NCBI GenBank assembly: GCA_000720375.1
Contig: JOAA01000021.1
Coordinates: forward strand, 228,628-292,627
Origin: Rhodococcus rhodnii
GTDB taxonomy: Bacteria > Actinomycetota > Actinomycetes > Mycobacteriales > Pseudonocardiaceae
Length of the DNA: 64,000 nucleotides
Reading direction: 5' to 3'
This document shows positions 1 through 8,706 of this stretch, one piece after another; the first letter of the stretch is position 1, and each line of letters opens with the position of its first letter. Below the pieces are notes generated by a model that made no database searches, was not told the DNA's origin, and was given only the letters and a program-made list of their open reading frames with translations. The position numbers and the translations under genes were made by a program.

Positions 1-2
1 AA

Positions 3-344
3 CACTTGGTGCCCGGCGGATTCTTCGTGATCGAGGTGGGAGTGCCCGATCTGCAACGACTTCCGCCAGGCGAAACCGCGCGCCCGTTCAACATCAGCCC
101 AACGCATTTGGGCTTCGACGAATACGACATCGCCAATCAAGGATTGATCTCCCACCACTACCGAGTGGCCGACGGCGCCGTGCAGTCCCGGTTCTCGATG
201 CCGTTCCGCTACGTCTGGCCGGCCGAACTGGACCTGATGGCCCGGATGGCCGGAATGACGTTGCACGAACGCTTCGAGGACTGGGACCGCAGCCCATTCA
301 CCAGCGACAGCCGCCAGCACATCTCGGTGTGGCGCAAGAAGTAG
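3..344 (+). CDS. Class I SAM-dependent methyltransferase, C-terminal fragment
   Basis: The reading frame is open from the window edge, so only the last ~114 codons are present. The start GGFFVIEVGVPDL looks like beta-strand 5 of a Rossmann methyltransferase, the point where the target is written as data for a dissemination of SAM-dependent O-, N- or C-methylation. The tail HISVWRKK is typical of the closing antiparallel strand of Methyltransf_25/12 proteins. The SAM-binding GxGxG loop lies outside the window, so substrate and exact subfamily cannot be judged. It converges on the HemK-like gene with an 11-nt gap. Confidence 0.6.
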   Translation, partial: HLVPGGFFVIEVGVPDLQRLPPGETARPFNISPTHLGFDEYDIANQGLISHHYRVADGAVQSRFSMPFRYVWPAELDLMARMAGMTLHERFEDWDRSPFTSDSRQHISVWRKK

Positions 345-355
345 CCGGGACTTTC

Positions 356-1153
356 CTACAACCCCGCCTTGCCTCCGATGACCACGGTCGCGCCCAGCTC
401 CTCTGACCTCTCGATCCTGGGCCGCAGACCGTGCTCAGCGAAAGCCGCGGCCGTGTGCGGAGCCTGGTGGTCGCTGGTCTCGATCAGCAGATGGCCGCCG
501 GCCGCCAACCACTGCCAAGCCTCCGCGGTCACCCGGCGCTGGACATCAAGTCCGTCCGCTCCGCCGTCAAGAGCGACCAAAGGCTCATGGTCCCGAGCCT
601 CCGGCGGCATCAACGCGATCGCTTCTGTCGGAACGTAAGGCGCGTTGGCGACCAGAACGTCCACGCGCCCACGTAATCCCGAAGGCAACGGCGAATACAG
701 ATCGCCAAGGTACACATTGGACACGTTGCGCCGAGCGCATCGCACGGCGGCGGGATCGATGTCGACAGCATGCAGCTCAACATCAGCCGCAGCAACCAGC
801 GCGGCACCGACCGCGCCTGACCCACAGCACAAGTCCACGACCACACAGCCGGGCGCGATCAGCGCAAGGGCTTGGGAAACCAGGAACTCGGTGCGCCGCC
901 GGGGTACGAAAACCCCCGGATCGACGGCTATCCGCCTGCCGCAGAACTCGGCCCAGCCGAGGACGTGCTCCAGCGGGAGGCCCGCGGCCCTTCGGTCGAC
1001 CATCTCGTCGAGGTCGGCAGGAGTCCGCGCGGCGTTGATCAGCAGGCGTGCCTCGTCTTCGGCGAACACGCAGCCGACAGCACGCAGTTGGGAAACTATT
1101 TCGGAGTAGATGTCCAGCGCCTTTCGATGATCCTCAGGCGCTCGCCGGCTCAC
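356..1153 (-). CDS. PrmC/HemK-like protein-(glutamine-N5) methyltransferase paralogue
   Basis: 265 aa. An N-terminal helical segment (about 1-80) is followed by a SAM-binding loop DLCCGSGAVG (about 107-116), an acidic SAM-ribose motif AVDIDP, and NAPYVP (170-175) where PrmC has NPPY. The second position of the NPPY tetrad is therefore Ala instead of Pro. This fits the PrmC-related group of unknown substrate (TIGR03704 type) more than the release-factor enzyme, which normally sits next to prfA. There is no prfA here. The start is GTG at 1153 with only a weak ribosome site. Methylation of a Gln side chain is inferred from the family; the target protein is unknown. Confidence 0.8.
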   Translation of the reverse strand: MSRRAPEDHRKALDIYSEIVSQLRAVGCVFAEDEARLLINAARTPADLDEMVDRRAAGLPLEHVLGWAEFCGRRIAVDPGVFVPRRRTEFLVSQALALIAPGCVVVDLCCGSGAVGAALVAAADVELHAVDIDPAAVRCARRNVSNVYLGDLYSPLPSGLRGRVDVLVANAPYVPTEAIALMPPEARDHEPLVALDGGADGLDVQRRVTAEAWQWLAAGGHLLIETSDHQAPHTAAAFAEHGLRPRIERSEELGATVVIGGKAGL

Positions 1154-1256
1154 CGTTCGCGATCGGAACCGTGGACCTGGATGAGCACCCGGCCTGACGT
1201 GGCGTTAATGGGTCTCACCTCCTCGGTCGGTCTGCCTCGAACCACAGTACACGCCC

Positions 1257-1331
1257 TTGACACCCGCCTGCTTGTAGAGTGGACTTGACGGTCGTCACCC
1301 AAGTGACATACCCGACCCGCAGGAGGGTGCG
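1257..1331 (+). promoter_or_regulatory. Possible promoter and Shine-Dalgarno of the aryl-CoA ligase
   Basis: TTGACA at 1257-1262 is a perfect -35 hexamer in the 178-nt gap upstream of the ligase. The best nearby -10-like hexamers are TGGACT at 1280 (17-nt spacing) and TAGAGT at 1275 (12-nt, too short), so the -10 is weak. AGGAGG at about 1320-1325 is a strong ribosome site for the ATG at 1332. Confidence 0.35.
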
Positions 1332-2894
1332 ATGGCGCGCTCCGCCCACGTGGACACGTTCTGCCGGGACAACCTCCCGCCACAGGAACACCAGCCGGAG
1401 TTCCTGCTCGACCCGGCGACTCCCGAGCGGCTCAACTGCGCCACGGCCTTGCTCAGCCCGGTCAGTCCGGATCGGCCGTGCTTACGGACCGGCACCGAGA
1501 CCTGGACGTACGGTGAGCTTGACCGGCGCAGCAACCAGATCGCGCACGTGCTGACCGAGGACTACGGCCTGGTGCCAGGCAATCGCGTGCTGTTGCGTGG
1601 CCCGAACAATCCGTGGCTGGTCGCGGCATGGTTCGGCGTGCTCAAGGCGGGCGGCGTCGTGGTGACGACCATGCCGTTGTTGCGCAAGATCGAAGTCGAC
1701 ACGATGGTCGAGATCACCAAGCCGAGCCTGATCATCAGCGACGACCGGTTCACCGACGCGCTCACCGACACCGGCCTGCCGGTGATCACGTACGCGGGCG
1801 AACTGCGGAGCGTGGCCGAGTCCAAAAGCGACGTTTACGACGCGGTCGACACCGCCGCCGACGATGTCGCGTTGCTGGCGGCCACGTCCGGCACGACCGG
1901 CAGGCCCAAGGCGACCATGCACTTCCACCGGGACGTGCTCGCGATCGCGGACACGTTCGGCGAGCACATCCTCAAACCCGAACCCGACGACGTGTTCACC
2001 GGCACTCCCCCGATCGGTTTCACCTTCGGGCTTGGCGGCCTGGTGATCTTCCCGCTGCGGGTGGGCGCATCGACTCTGCTGCTGGAACGCGCGACGCCGG
2101 ACGAACTCGCCGACGCCATCGCACGCCATCAGGTCAGCGTGCTGTTCACCGCGCCGACCATGTACAAGGCAATTCTGGCCACCGGAAAAGGCGCCACCCT
2201 GACCAGCCTGCGCAGGTGTGTGTCCGCGGGCGAACACCTGCCCCAGCCGGTGTGGGAGGAGTTCCACCGCACCATCGGTGTCCGGATCATCGACGGGATC
2301 GGCGGCACGGAACTGCTGCACATCTTCATCTCCGCCGCGGACGACGACATCCGCCCCGGCTCGACCGGCAGGCCGGTCCCGGGGTTCGAGGCCGCCATCC
2401 TCGATGACGACGGCAACCCGGTCGCCGACGGCACGCCAGGACGTCTCGCCGTGAAAGGCCCGACCGGATGCCGGTATCTGGCCGATCCCCGGCAGCGGAC
2501 GTATGTCCACAATGGCTGGAACATCACCGGTGACACGTTCGTCAAGGACGCCGACGGCTACTTCTGGTATCAGGGCCGGACCGACGACATGATCATCTCG
2601 GCCGGGTACAACATCGCCGGTCCGGAGGTAGAGAGCGCGCTGGCCGGGCACCCGGACGTGTCGGAGGTCGCCGTGATCGGCGCCCCCGACCCGGACCGCG
2701 GCATGATCGTGAAGGCGTTCGTCGTCCTGCGGCCCGGTGTCCACAAAGGCCAGTCCGAGGTCACCGAGCTGCAGGACTACGTCAAACGGACCATCGCGCC
2801 CTACAAGTACCCGCGTGCCGTGGAATTCCTCGACGAGTTGCCGAAGACCAGCAGCGGCAAGATACAGCGGTTCAAGCTGCGCCAGCAGGCCTAG
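1332..2894 (+). CDS. Aryl-CoA ligase, 2-aminobenzoate/benzoate-CoA ligase type
   Basis: 520-aa adenylate-forming enzyme of the ANL superfamily. It activates a carboxylate as acyl-AMP and then forms the CoA thioester in the cytoplasm. The P-loop TSGTTGRPK lies at about 186-194, the hinge motif YQGRTDDMI near 413, and the C-terminal catalytic lysine in SSGKIQRF near 510. The N-terminus (about residues 10-25, DNLPP...) resembles 2-aminobenzoate-CoA ligases. AGGAGG lies 6 nt before the ATG. No benzoyl-CoA or aminobenzoyl-CoA pathway genes are adjacent, so the gene may serve a distant pathway. The exact acid is not readable from sequence. Its stop overlaps the convergent NTF2 gene by 4 nt. Confidence 0.85.
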   Translation: MARSAHVDTFCRDNLPPQEHQPEFLLDPATPERLNCATALLSPVSPDRPCLRTGTETWTYGELDRRSNQIAHVLTEDYGLVPGNRVLLRGPNNPWLVAAWFGVLKAGGVVVTTMPLLRKIEVDTMVEITKPSLIISDDRFTDALTDTGLPVITYAGELRSVAESKSDVYDAVDTAADDVALLAATSGTTGRPKATMHFHRDVLAIADTFGEHILKPEPDDVFTGTPPIGFTFGLGGLVIFPLRVGASTLLLERATPDELADAIARHQVSVLFTAPTMYKAILATGKGATLTSLRRCVSAGEHLPQPVWEEFHRTIGVRIIDGIGGTELLHIFISAADDDIRPGSTGRPVPGFEAAILDDDGNPVADGTPGRLAVKGPTGCRYLADPRQRTYVHNGWNITGDTFVKDADGYFWYQGRTDDMIISAGYNIAGPEVESALAGHPDVSEVAVIGAPDPDRGMIVKAFVVLRPGVHKGQSEVTELQDYVKRTIAPYKYPRAVEFLDELPKTSSGKIQRFKLRQQA

Positions 2895-3274
2895 AACCGT
2901 TCCACGAGATGCTCGCGGCCCGCGGGCGGATCGTACGACTCCGGCCAGTAGTCGGTGATCCGCGTGATCAACCCATCGCCGGACAGCTCCAGCCACACGT
3001 TGGCATCCTGGTGCTCAGTGCCGACGCGGGAGTCGAGCCATACTGCCGCATTGCGCCCGTCGGCGACGACGCGACGTAACTCCAGGTGCCAGTCGCCGGG
3101 GTATTCCCGGTTGAACTGCAGGAGCGCCGCCCTGCCATGAATCCGTTCTCGTGTCTGCGGCATCTCGTACACGACATCCTCGGCGAGCAACTCGCTGAGC
3201 GCCTGCCAGTCACGCCGCTCGGTGCGGTCGACGTAGGCCTGCGCGGTCTGGCGAGTCCTGGAAGTTTCGTCCAT
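2891..3274 (-). CDS. SnoaL-like / NTF2-fold protein
   Basis: 127-aa single-domain protein of the NTF2 superfamily (SnoaL_2 type): helical N-terminus, then TERRDWQALSELLAEDVVYEMP and alternating strands to the C-terminus. Such proteins act as small isomerases, cyclases or ligand-binding accessory proteins; no catalytic assignment is possible here. It lies 35 nt downstream of the SDR oxidoreductase on the same strand, so the two are probably co-transcribed and may act on the same metabolite. Confidence 0.75.
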   Translation of the reverse strand: MDETSRTRQTAQAYVDRTERRDWQALSELLAEDVVYEMPQTRERIHGRAALLQFNREYPGDWHLELRRVVADGRNAAVWLDSRVGTEHQDANVWLELSGDGLITRITDYWPESYDPPAGREHLVERF

Positions 3275-3309
3275 GGGCGCAGGCTAGACCCGGGTACCGA
3301 CAATTTCGG

Positions 3310-4056
3310 TCAGACCGCGATCCGGCCACCGTCGACCGGCAGCAGCGCGCCGTGCACGAAGCTCGACCGGTCGGACGCGAGGAACGCGACCGCTTCAGCG
3401 ATTTCGTCGACCGAGCCGGGACGTCCAGCAGGGCCCGCGGCCGCCAACTGGTCGAGCGCGTCGCCCATGCCCGCGGTGCCTTCGGTTCGCGTGGGGCCAG
3501 GGCTCACCGCGTTGACCCGGACACCAGACGGGCCGTACTCGGCCGCCCATGACTTGGTCAGCAGGACAAGTGCGGCCTTGCTCGACCCGTACAAGCTCAT
3601 CCCGTCGGCACCGAATTCCGCGACCATCGTGCTGATGTTGATGATCGCGCCGTCGCCGCGCTTGGCCATTTCCGGTGCCAGCTCGGCGACCAGAAAGTAC
3701 GGCGCTTTGACGTTCAGAGTGAAGACGTCGTCGAAATCGTCCTCAGTGGTCTGGCTCGTCGGGCCGAACGGGTAGATACCCGCATTGTTGACCAGGATGT
3801 CGATATGCCCGGCCGCCTGGGTGGCACGCGCGGCCAGCGACCGCGCCGTGGCGGCGTCGTGCAGGTCGCTGCCGACGAAAACAGCCTGCCCGCCCATGTC
3901 ACGGATGGCCGCTACGACCTGCTCACCGCGCTTCTCGTCACGGCCGGACACAACAACCTTGGCGCCACGACCGGCGAGGGTCACCGCGATGGCCTTGCCG
4001 ATACCGCTCGTCGCACCGGTCACCAGCGCGGTCTTACCGGACAGTTCTGAACTCAT
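3310..4056 (-). CDS. SDR family NAD(P)-dependent oxidoreductase
   Basis: 248-aa classical short-chain dehydrogenase. It has the cofactor motif TGATSGIGKA near the N-terminus, NNAGIYPFG (NNAG motif) near residue 90, a serine in the IINIST segment, and the catalytic YGSSK (YxxxK) near 152. The C-terminal FLASDRSSFVHGALLPVDGG is the standard SDR ending. The ATG at 4056 is preferred over an upstream in-frame codon because GGGAG lies just before it. It belongs to the minus-strand TetR-LysR-SDR-NTF2 group. Substrate unknown, probably an alcohol or ketone. Confidence 0.9.
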   Translation of the reverse strand: MSSELSGKTALVTGATSGIGKAIAVTLAGRGAKVVVSGRDEKRGEQVVAAIRDMGGQAVFVGSDLHDAATARSLAARATQAAGHIDILVNNAGIYPFGPTSQTTEDDFDDVFTLNVKAPYFLVAELAPEMAKRGDGAIINISTMVAEFGADGMSLYGSSKAALVLLTKSWAAEYGPSGVRVNAVSPGPTRTEGTAGMGDALDQLAAAGPAGRPGSVDEIAEAVAFLASDRSSFVHGALLPVDGGRIAV

Positions 4057-4146
4057 TTCCGCTCCCGTGAAGTGAGGCAACGCCACAATCCAATGCGGAA
4101 TCAACACCAGAACTTCCGACTCGGCGGTCGTTGTCGCCGATAGCCG

Positions 4147-5019
4147 CTATAAGTACTGCTTTTCGAGCGCCGCGACCAGGTGTCCGAGGTCGCGTCTGCG
4201 CGAGGCCGCCGGCCACGCCGCCCACGTCCGGCGGATCAAGGGATTGCCCGTCAACGGCCGCCATTCCAGGGATTCGGGAACGGGCCTGCTCCACTTCGGC
4301 GGCGCCAGCGCGAAAACCCGGCCCGCGCTGACCGCGGCCAGCTTCACGTCGGCGATCAGCGGTTGGTCCTGTGGCGTGCCGATGTCGATGCCGTGGCTGC
4401 GCAGGATCGCGGTGATTTCGTCGTACCAGGCAGGGCTTTCCGTCCGCGCGAAGCCAACCCAGTCCATTCCGGCCAGTGCGTCGAGGCGGATGCTCCCGGT
4501 CCCGTCGATCTCGCCGACAGCGAGCAGCACACCGAGTGGTTCCTCGGCCACCAGCACGGCGTCAAGCTCTTGACCGATCGGATGTTCCCGCAGCAGCCCG
4601 ACATCCAGCTCGCCGGCGGTCAAGGCGGCCAGTTGCGCGGCGGTCGACAAGTGCCGGGCCTGGACCTTCGTATCCGGGAACGCCGACGTCAACTCGGCCA
4701 AGGCGGCCGACAACAGATCCTCAGGCAGTTCGAGCGGAATGCCCAGTCGTAGCGTGGTCCCGGCTCGCCGAGTGAGCGCGGCAATCGCTTGGTCGTATCG
4801 CGCGAGCACGGCACGTGCCTCGGTCAGCAACGTCATTCCGGCTTCGGTGGGACGTACTCCCGTGCTGCTGCGGACAAGAAGCCGCACGTCGAGTTCGCGT
4901 TCGAGGGCGTTCATCGTCTGGGACAACGCGGGCTGGCTGACGTGCAGCCGCCGTGCCGCGGCGGAGAGGCCGCCCTCTTCGACGACCGCGACGAACGCCC
5001 GCATTTCCCGCAGTTCCAT
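4147..5019 (-). CDS. LysR family transcriptional regulator
   Basis: 290 aa. The N-terminal winged helix-turn-helix (MRAFVAVVEEGGLSAAARRL, then HVSQPALSQ) is followed by a periplasmic-binding-protein-like effector domain from about residue 90. It starts 3 nt after the TetR stop, so both are probably on one transcript, and it is followed after 90 nt by the SDR gene. LysR proteins usually sit divergent from their target; here the regulator and the likely target SDR share a strand, which is less usual. Confidence 0.9.
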   Translation of the reverse strand: MELREMRAFVAVVEEGGLSAAARRLHVSQPALSQTMNALERELDVRLLVRSSTGVRPTEAGMTLLTEARAVLARYDQAIAALTRRAGTTLRLGIPLELPEDLLSAALAELTSAFPDTKVQARHLSTAAQLAALTAGELDVGLLREHPIGQELDAVLVAEEPLGVLLAVGEIDGTGSIRLDALAGMDWVGFARTESPAWYDEITAILRSHGIDIGTPQDQPLIADVKLAAVSAGRVFALAPPKWSRPVPESLEWRPLTGNPLIRRTWAAWPAASRRRDLGHLVAALEKQYL

Positions 5020-5022
5020 TGC

Positions 5023-5625
5023 TCAGCAGTCTTCGACGGCCGCTTCGGGTAGCGGGATGTCGGAGCCTGGGCGCAATCCGGCGAGCAGCAGCGCACAACT
5101 GCGCCGCCAGCCCTCCACCGGATCCGGCGACACCCGCAGCGCGCTGATCAGCATGAACACCACCATCGGCAGGTCGCTGGGGCGCAGGTCCGGACGCACC
5201 ACGCCCGCGTCCTGCGCGCGGTGGACGATGGTGGTGAGGTCGGCGATGAAACGGTTCTTCAGCCCGGACAGCAATTGGCCGGGGTCGCGGAGCGCCTTGA
5301 TGACGGGGTGCGCCTCCGCCGCCATGGCCAGGGCGGTCTCCAATGCGGTGACGACCGCGCGCCACGGATCCGGGTCCACAAAGGCTCGAGCCACCGCAGG
5401 CTGGATGGACTCGGCGTACCGCCATTCCAACACCGCCAGCAGCAGGTCGTCCTTGGTCGGGAACCGCCGGTAGAGGGTCGCCACCCCGACGCCCGCGCGT
5501 TTGGCGATCTCGTCGAGGGGGACTTCGGTGCCCGATTCCATGAACGCCCGCCACGCGGCCCGGACGAGTGACTCGGCGTTGCGTGCCGCGTCCACACGCA
5601 ACGGGCGCTGCGAAGACCCGGTCAT
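5023..5625 (-). CDS. TetR family transcriptional repressor
   Basis: 200 aa from the ATG at 5625; a TTG at 5634 is an alternative start. The helix-turn-helix is VPLDEIAKRAGVGVATLYRR followed by FPTKDDLLLAV, the typical TetR_N pattern. The C-terminal domain resembles SCO-type ligand-binding regions. It is divergent from the P450 gene, and a palindrome lies in the shared promoter (5678-5705). The simplest reading is that it represses itself, the downstream LysR/SDR genes and the P450, and is released by a P450 substrate. Confidence 0.88.
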   Translation of the reverse strand: MTGSSQRPLRVDAARNAESLVRAAWRAFMESGTEVPLDEIAKRAGVGVATLYRRFPTKDDLLLAVLEWRYAESIQPAVARAFVDPDPWRAVVTALETALAMAAEAHPVIKALRDPGQLLSGLKNRFIADLTTIVHRAQDAGVVRPDLRPSDLPMVVFMLISALRVSPDPVEGWRRSCALLLAGLRPGSDIPLPEAAVEDC

Positions 5626-5677
5626 ATCAGGCAACGCTAACAGACTGATAGCCCACTTCCACTTGTGCTAGCGTGGC

Positions 5678-5705
5678 AATAAGCGATAGTTGAATATCAC
5701 TTACT
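5678..5705. promoter_or_regulatory. Inverted repeat, candidate TetR operator
   Basis: AATAAGCGATA at 5678-5688 and TATCACTTACT at 5695-5705 are imperfect inverted arms (9 of 11 positions) around a 6-nt spacer. The centre is AAGCGATA / TATCACTT with a single mismatch. It lies between the divergent TetR and P450 genes. A weak P450 promoter TTGTGC-N17-ATAGTT would overlap it, and GGGAGGG follows at about 5706-5712. Confidence 0.55.
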
Positions 5706-5715
5706 GGGAGGGCCG

Positions 5716-6885
5716 ATGACCTCAGCGCCCGAGATACCGCTACATGCCCAACGCAACCAGTTCGATCCGCCGGACGACCTGCTCCAGCTCCGCGAGCAAC
5801 CGCTCAGGAAGATCGACCTGCCATGGGGCGGCAGCGCCTGGCTGGCGACCCGCTATTCCGACGTCCGGGTCGTGTTCAGTGACGCGACCAAGTTCAGCAA
5901 CTCCCCTGAAGGCCGTCCCTTCGGCGCGCTGAACGGATCCAGGAGCGGGTTCCTGCTCGGCTACGACCCGCCGGACCACACCCGCTTGCGCCGCATGCTG
6001 ACGCCCGAGTTCACGGTACGCCGCATCCGGCGGCTGCAACCCCGGATCGAGACGATCGTCAACGACCACCTCGACGCGCTCGAACAGGCCGGGCCACCCG
6101 CGGACCTGGTCACCGGCTTCGCGTTGCCGGTTCCGTCGCTGGTGATCTGCGAACTGCTCGGCGTGCCCTACGAGGACCGCGACGAGTTCCAGCAGTACGC
6201 GAGCATCCGGCTGGACATGACCCTCGAGCTCGACCAGCGGACCGCCGCGATCGAGGCGTCCCGCCGGTACATGGCCAAGCTCGTCGCCAAACACCGCGCC
6301 GACCCAGGCGAGGACATGATCGGGATGCTGATCCGTGACCACGGCGACGAGCTCGACGACACCGAACTGACCGGCGTCGCCGACCTGCTGCTGCTCGCCG
6401 GGCACGAGACCACATCGAACATGCTCGCCCTCGGCACGTTGCTGCTGTTGCGCAACCCGGACCAGCTCGCCGAAGTGCGGGCCGGGCGGCTGGTTGACGA
6501 GGCCATCGAGGAGATGCTGCGCTACCTCTCGATCGTCCACTCCGGAATCCCCCGTACCGCGATCGAGGACGTCGAGCTGTCCGGGGCGAAGATCGCCGCG
6601 GGCGACGCCGTGATCTGCTCGCTGCCCGCGGCGAACCGGGATCCGGTGCTCGGCGAGGACCTCGAGCGCTTCGACATCACCCGCAAGATCTCCGCGCACA
6701 TGGCGTTCGGGCACGGTCTGCACCACTGCCTGGGCGCGCCGCTCGCCCGGATGGAGATGAAGATCGCGTTCCCCGCGCTGCTGCAACGGTTCCCGTCGCT
6801 GGCGCTGGCCGTGCCCTTCGAGGAGGTGGCGTTCCGGCCGTTCTCACCGGTTCACGGTCTGCAGGCGATGCCGATCACTTGGTAG
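5716..6885 (+). CDS. Cytochrome P450
   Basis: 389-aa soluble bacterial P450 monooxygenase of the CYP105/107-like group. The I-helix oxygen-binding motif AGHETTSN lies near 228-235, the K-helix ExxR is EEMLR near 265, and the heme loop FGHGLHHCLG near 331-340 supplies the thiolate Cys (about 338). Length is normal. GGGAGGG precedes the ATG. No ferredoxin or reductase gene is adjacent, so electrons must come from elsewhere. It is divergent from a TetR regulator with a palindromic operator between them. The substrate is unknown. Its 3' end overlaps the convergent serine hydrolase by 11 nt. Confidence 0.93.
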   Translation: MTSAPEIPLHAQRNQFDPPDDLLQLREQPLRKIDLPWGGSAWLATRYSDVRVVFSDATKFSNSPEGRPFGALNGSRSGFLLGYDPPDHTRLRRMLTPEFTVRRIRRLQPRIETIVNDHLDALEQAGPPADLVTGFALPVPSLVICELLGVPYEDRDEFQQYASIRLDMTLELDQRTAAIEASRRYMAKLVAKHRADPGEDMIGMLIRDHGDELDDTELTGVADLLLLAGHETTSNMLALGTLLLLRNPDQLAEVRAGRLVDEAIEEMLRYLSIVHSGIPRTAIEDVELSGAKIAAGDAVICSLPAANRDPVLGEDLERFDITRKISAHMAFGHGLHHCLGAPLARMEMKIAFPALLQRFPSLALAVPFEEVAFRPFSPVHGLQAMPITW

Positions 6886-7981
6886 CGCACAACATCCGGT
6901 CGATGGCCTGGTCGGTCAGCGGCTCGGTCGGACCGCCCATCTGCCTGCTGGTCTGAATCATCACCATGCCGCGGCCGCCGTCGTCGCTGAATCCGTTGCG
7001 GTGCGCGTAACCGAGGGCGTTGCCGCCGTGTCCCCACGCGACTCCGCCGCAACTCAGCTCGATCGTCCCGATTCCCAAACCGTATGCGCGCTTCGGGGTG
7101 TTCTCGGGCACGGTCGTGCGCATCTGGGCCATTTGCTTGGGCGGCAGTAACTTGCCGCCTAGCAAGGCCCGCCAGAACCGGGTCATGTCCGCGGTGGTGG
7201 TGATCATATCGCCCACCGCACCGGCCCACGACATGTTGATCAGGGTCGTGTCGACGTACTCGCTGGTGCCGGGGTACTTCGTGTATCCCTTGCTGTGCGG
7301 ATACGGCAAACCCGGCCAACTTCCCGGGGAGAAGGTGTCCTTGAGTAGCAGTGGCTTGAGGATACGCCGGGTGACTTGGTCGTACCAGCCACGGCCGGTG
7401 ACCTTCTCGATGATCATCCCGGCGAGCAGGTAGTTGGTGTTCGAGTATTTCCAGCTCGTGCCGGGCGCGAAATCCCGCGGGAACCGCATCGCGCCCGCCA
7501 CGAGCTGCTCGGGCCGGTACTGGTCGAACCGGTGTTTCAGGTACTCCTCGTAGGTGAAGATCGGGAGTTCGTTCGTGTAGTTGTGCAGCCCGCTCGTGTG
7601 CTGAAGCAGCTGACGTACGGAGATCTTCGTGCCGTCGTTGTCCTTCCCCCTGACAACGCCTGGCAACCACCGTTCGACAGTGTCGTCCAAGGACATCTTC
7701 CGCTCGGCCACAAGCTGCAGGATGACGACAGCGACGAACGTCTTTCCGGTGCTGCCCATCCGGAAGAACCCGCGATGCGACACGGGTTTGCCCGTCGCAC
7801 GATCGGCAACACCGGACACAGCGGTGAATTCTCGCGGCCCAGTGTCCACTTCGGCCTTAACACCGACAAGGCCTGCGTCTCTGAGGCCGTCGAGGTCCCT
7901 TTGCAACGTCGAACGGTCGTACCCGCCCGGCGGTGACATCAACGCGGCCACCATTGTGACCGCGACAGTTGCTCCTATCAT
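6875..7981 (-). CDS. Secreted serine hydrolase, class C beta-lactamase / D-Ala-D-Ala carboxypeptidase family
   Basis: 368 aa. A short hydrophobic N-terminus (about 1-16) suggests secretion. The nucleophile motif SxxK is S77-T-G-K80, the second motif YxN is Y179-S-N181, and a third-box HGG occurs near 315 (GHGGNALG). This is the Beta-lactamase/transpeptidase-like fold (Pfam Beta-lactamase). Likely roles are trimming of peptidoglycan stem peptides or hydrolysis of an ester or amide outside the cell. It is transcribed towards the P450 and has no operon partner. Confidence 0.88.
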   Translation of the reverse strand: MIGATVAVTMVAALMSPPGGYDRSTLQRDLDGLRDAGLVGVKAEVDTGPREFTAVSGVADRATGKPVSHRGFFRMGSTGKTFVAVVILQLVAERKMSLDDTVERWLPGVVRGKDNDGTKISVRQLLQHTSGLHNYTNELPIFTYEEYLKHRFDQYRPEQLVAGAMRFPRDFAPGTSWKYSNTNYLLAGMIIEKVTGRGWYDQVTRRILKPLLLKDTFSPGSWPGLPYPHSKGYTKYPGTSEYVDTTLINMSWAGAVGDMITTTADMTRFWRALLGGKLLPPKQMAQMRTTVPENTPKRAYGLGIGTIELSCGGVAWGHGGNALGYAHRNGFSDDGGRGMVMIQTSRQMGGPTEPLTDQAIDRMLCATK

Positions 7982-8074
7982 GCGCCCAAACCTAGGGAGA
8001 CAAAGGCTGCCCGTCGGTCGTGCGGACCCCCGATCCGGCAGGTGTAGCCGTCTACACCACAGTGATCAGCTGAG

Positions 8075-8677
8075 TCACTGCAAGGCGAGCTTGGCTCCGA
8101 GGGCGACGAACGAGCCTGCGAAAAACCTGCGGAGCCAAGCCATCACGCGCGGCCGGGAGATCACGTGGGTCCGCATGGACGCCGCGAAAATCCCGTACAG
8201 CGCGAAGACCACGAAGGTCAGCAGCATGAAAACCGCGCTCAGTTCGAGCATCCGCCAGAGTTGGGCCGGGTCGTTCGCGCTGACGAACTGCGGCAGGAAT
8301 GCCACGAAGAAGATCGTCAGCTTGGGGTTCAACAGGTTCAGCAACACCGCCGATACGACGATCTTCGTCGCTGACTGGGCCGGGGCCTGCGAGATCGTGA
8401 GCGCGTCCTTGTCACGCAGCGTGTTCCACGCCATGTAGATCAGGTACGCGACACCGAGGTACTTCACGATCTCGAAGGCCACCGCGCTGGTGTGCAGCAG
8501 GGCCGCCAGACCGGTGATCGTCGCGACCATGTGCGGGATGATGCCGAGCGTGCAGCCGAAGGCGGCGATCACACTCGCTCTGCGTCCGTGGGTAAGGCCG
8601 GCGGCCAGCGTGTAGAGCACGCCGGTGCCCGGCGTGGCGACCGCGATCAACGTCGTGACCAGGAAAGCGATACTCAT
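8075..8677 (-). CDS. LysE/RhtB family amino-acid exporter
   Basis: 200-aa integral membrane protein with six predicted hydrophobic segments. The N-terminus MSIAFLVTTLIAVATPGTGV carries the family's PGP-like signature region (PGTG here) and GxxLG-type helices. It exports an amino acid or derivative with proton exchange. It is divergent, with a 29-nt gap, from the MocR-type regulator, which suggests regulation by a PLP-dependent sensor of an amino acid; that link is inferred from position only. Confidence 0.88.
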   Translation of the reverse strand: MSIAFLVTTLIAVATPGTGVLYTLAAGLTHGRRASVIAAFGCTLGIIPHMVATITGLAALLHTSAVAFEIVKYLGVAYLIYMAWNTLRDKDALTISQAPAQSATKIVVSAVLLNLLNPKLTIFFVAFLPQFVSANDPAQLWRMLELSAVFMLLTFVVFALYGIFAASMRTHVISRPRVMAWLRRFFAGSFVALGAKLALQ

Positions 8678-8706
8678 GGTCGCTACTGTGCTGCCACAAT
8701 GGTCTC

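Noticed and set aside
1482..2996. 504-aa open frame on the minus strand opposite the aryl-CoA ligase
   Set aside because: It is antisense to a well-supported enzyme, has Asp/Val/Gly/Arg-rich composition with no domain, and reflects high GC third positions.
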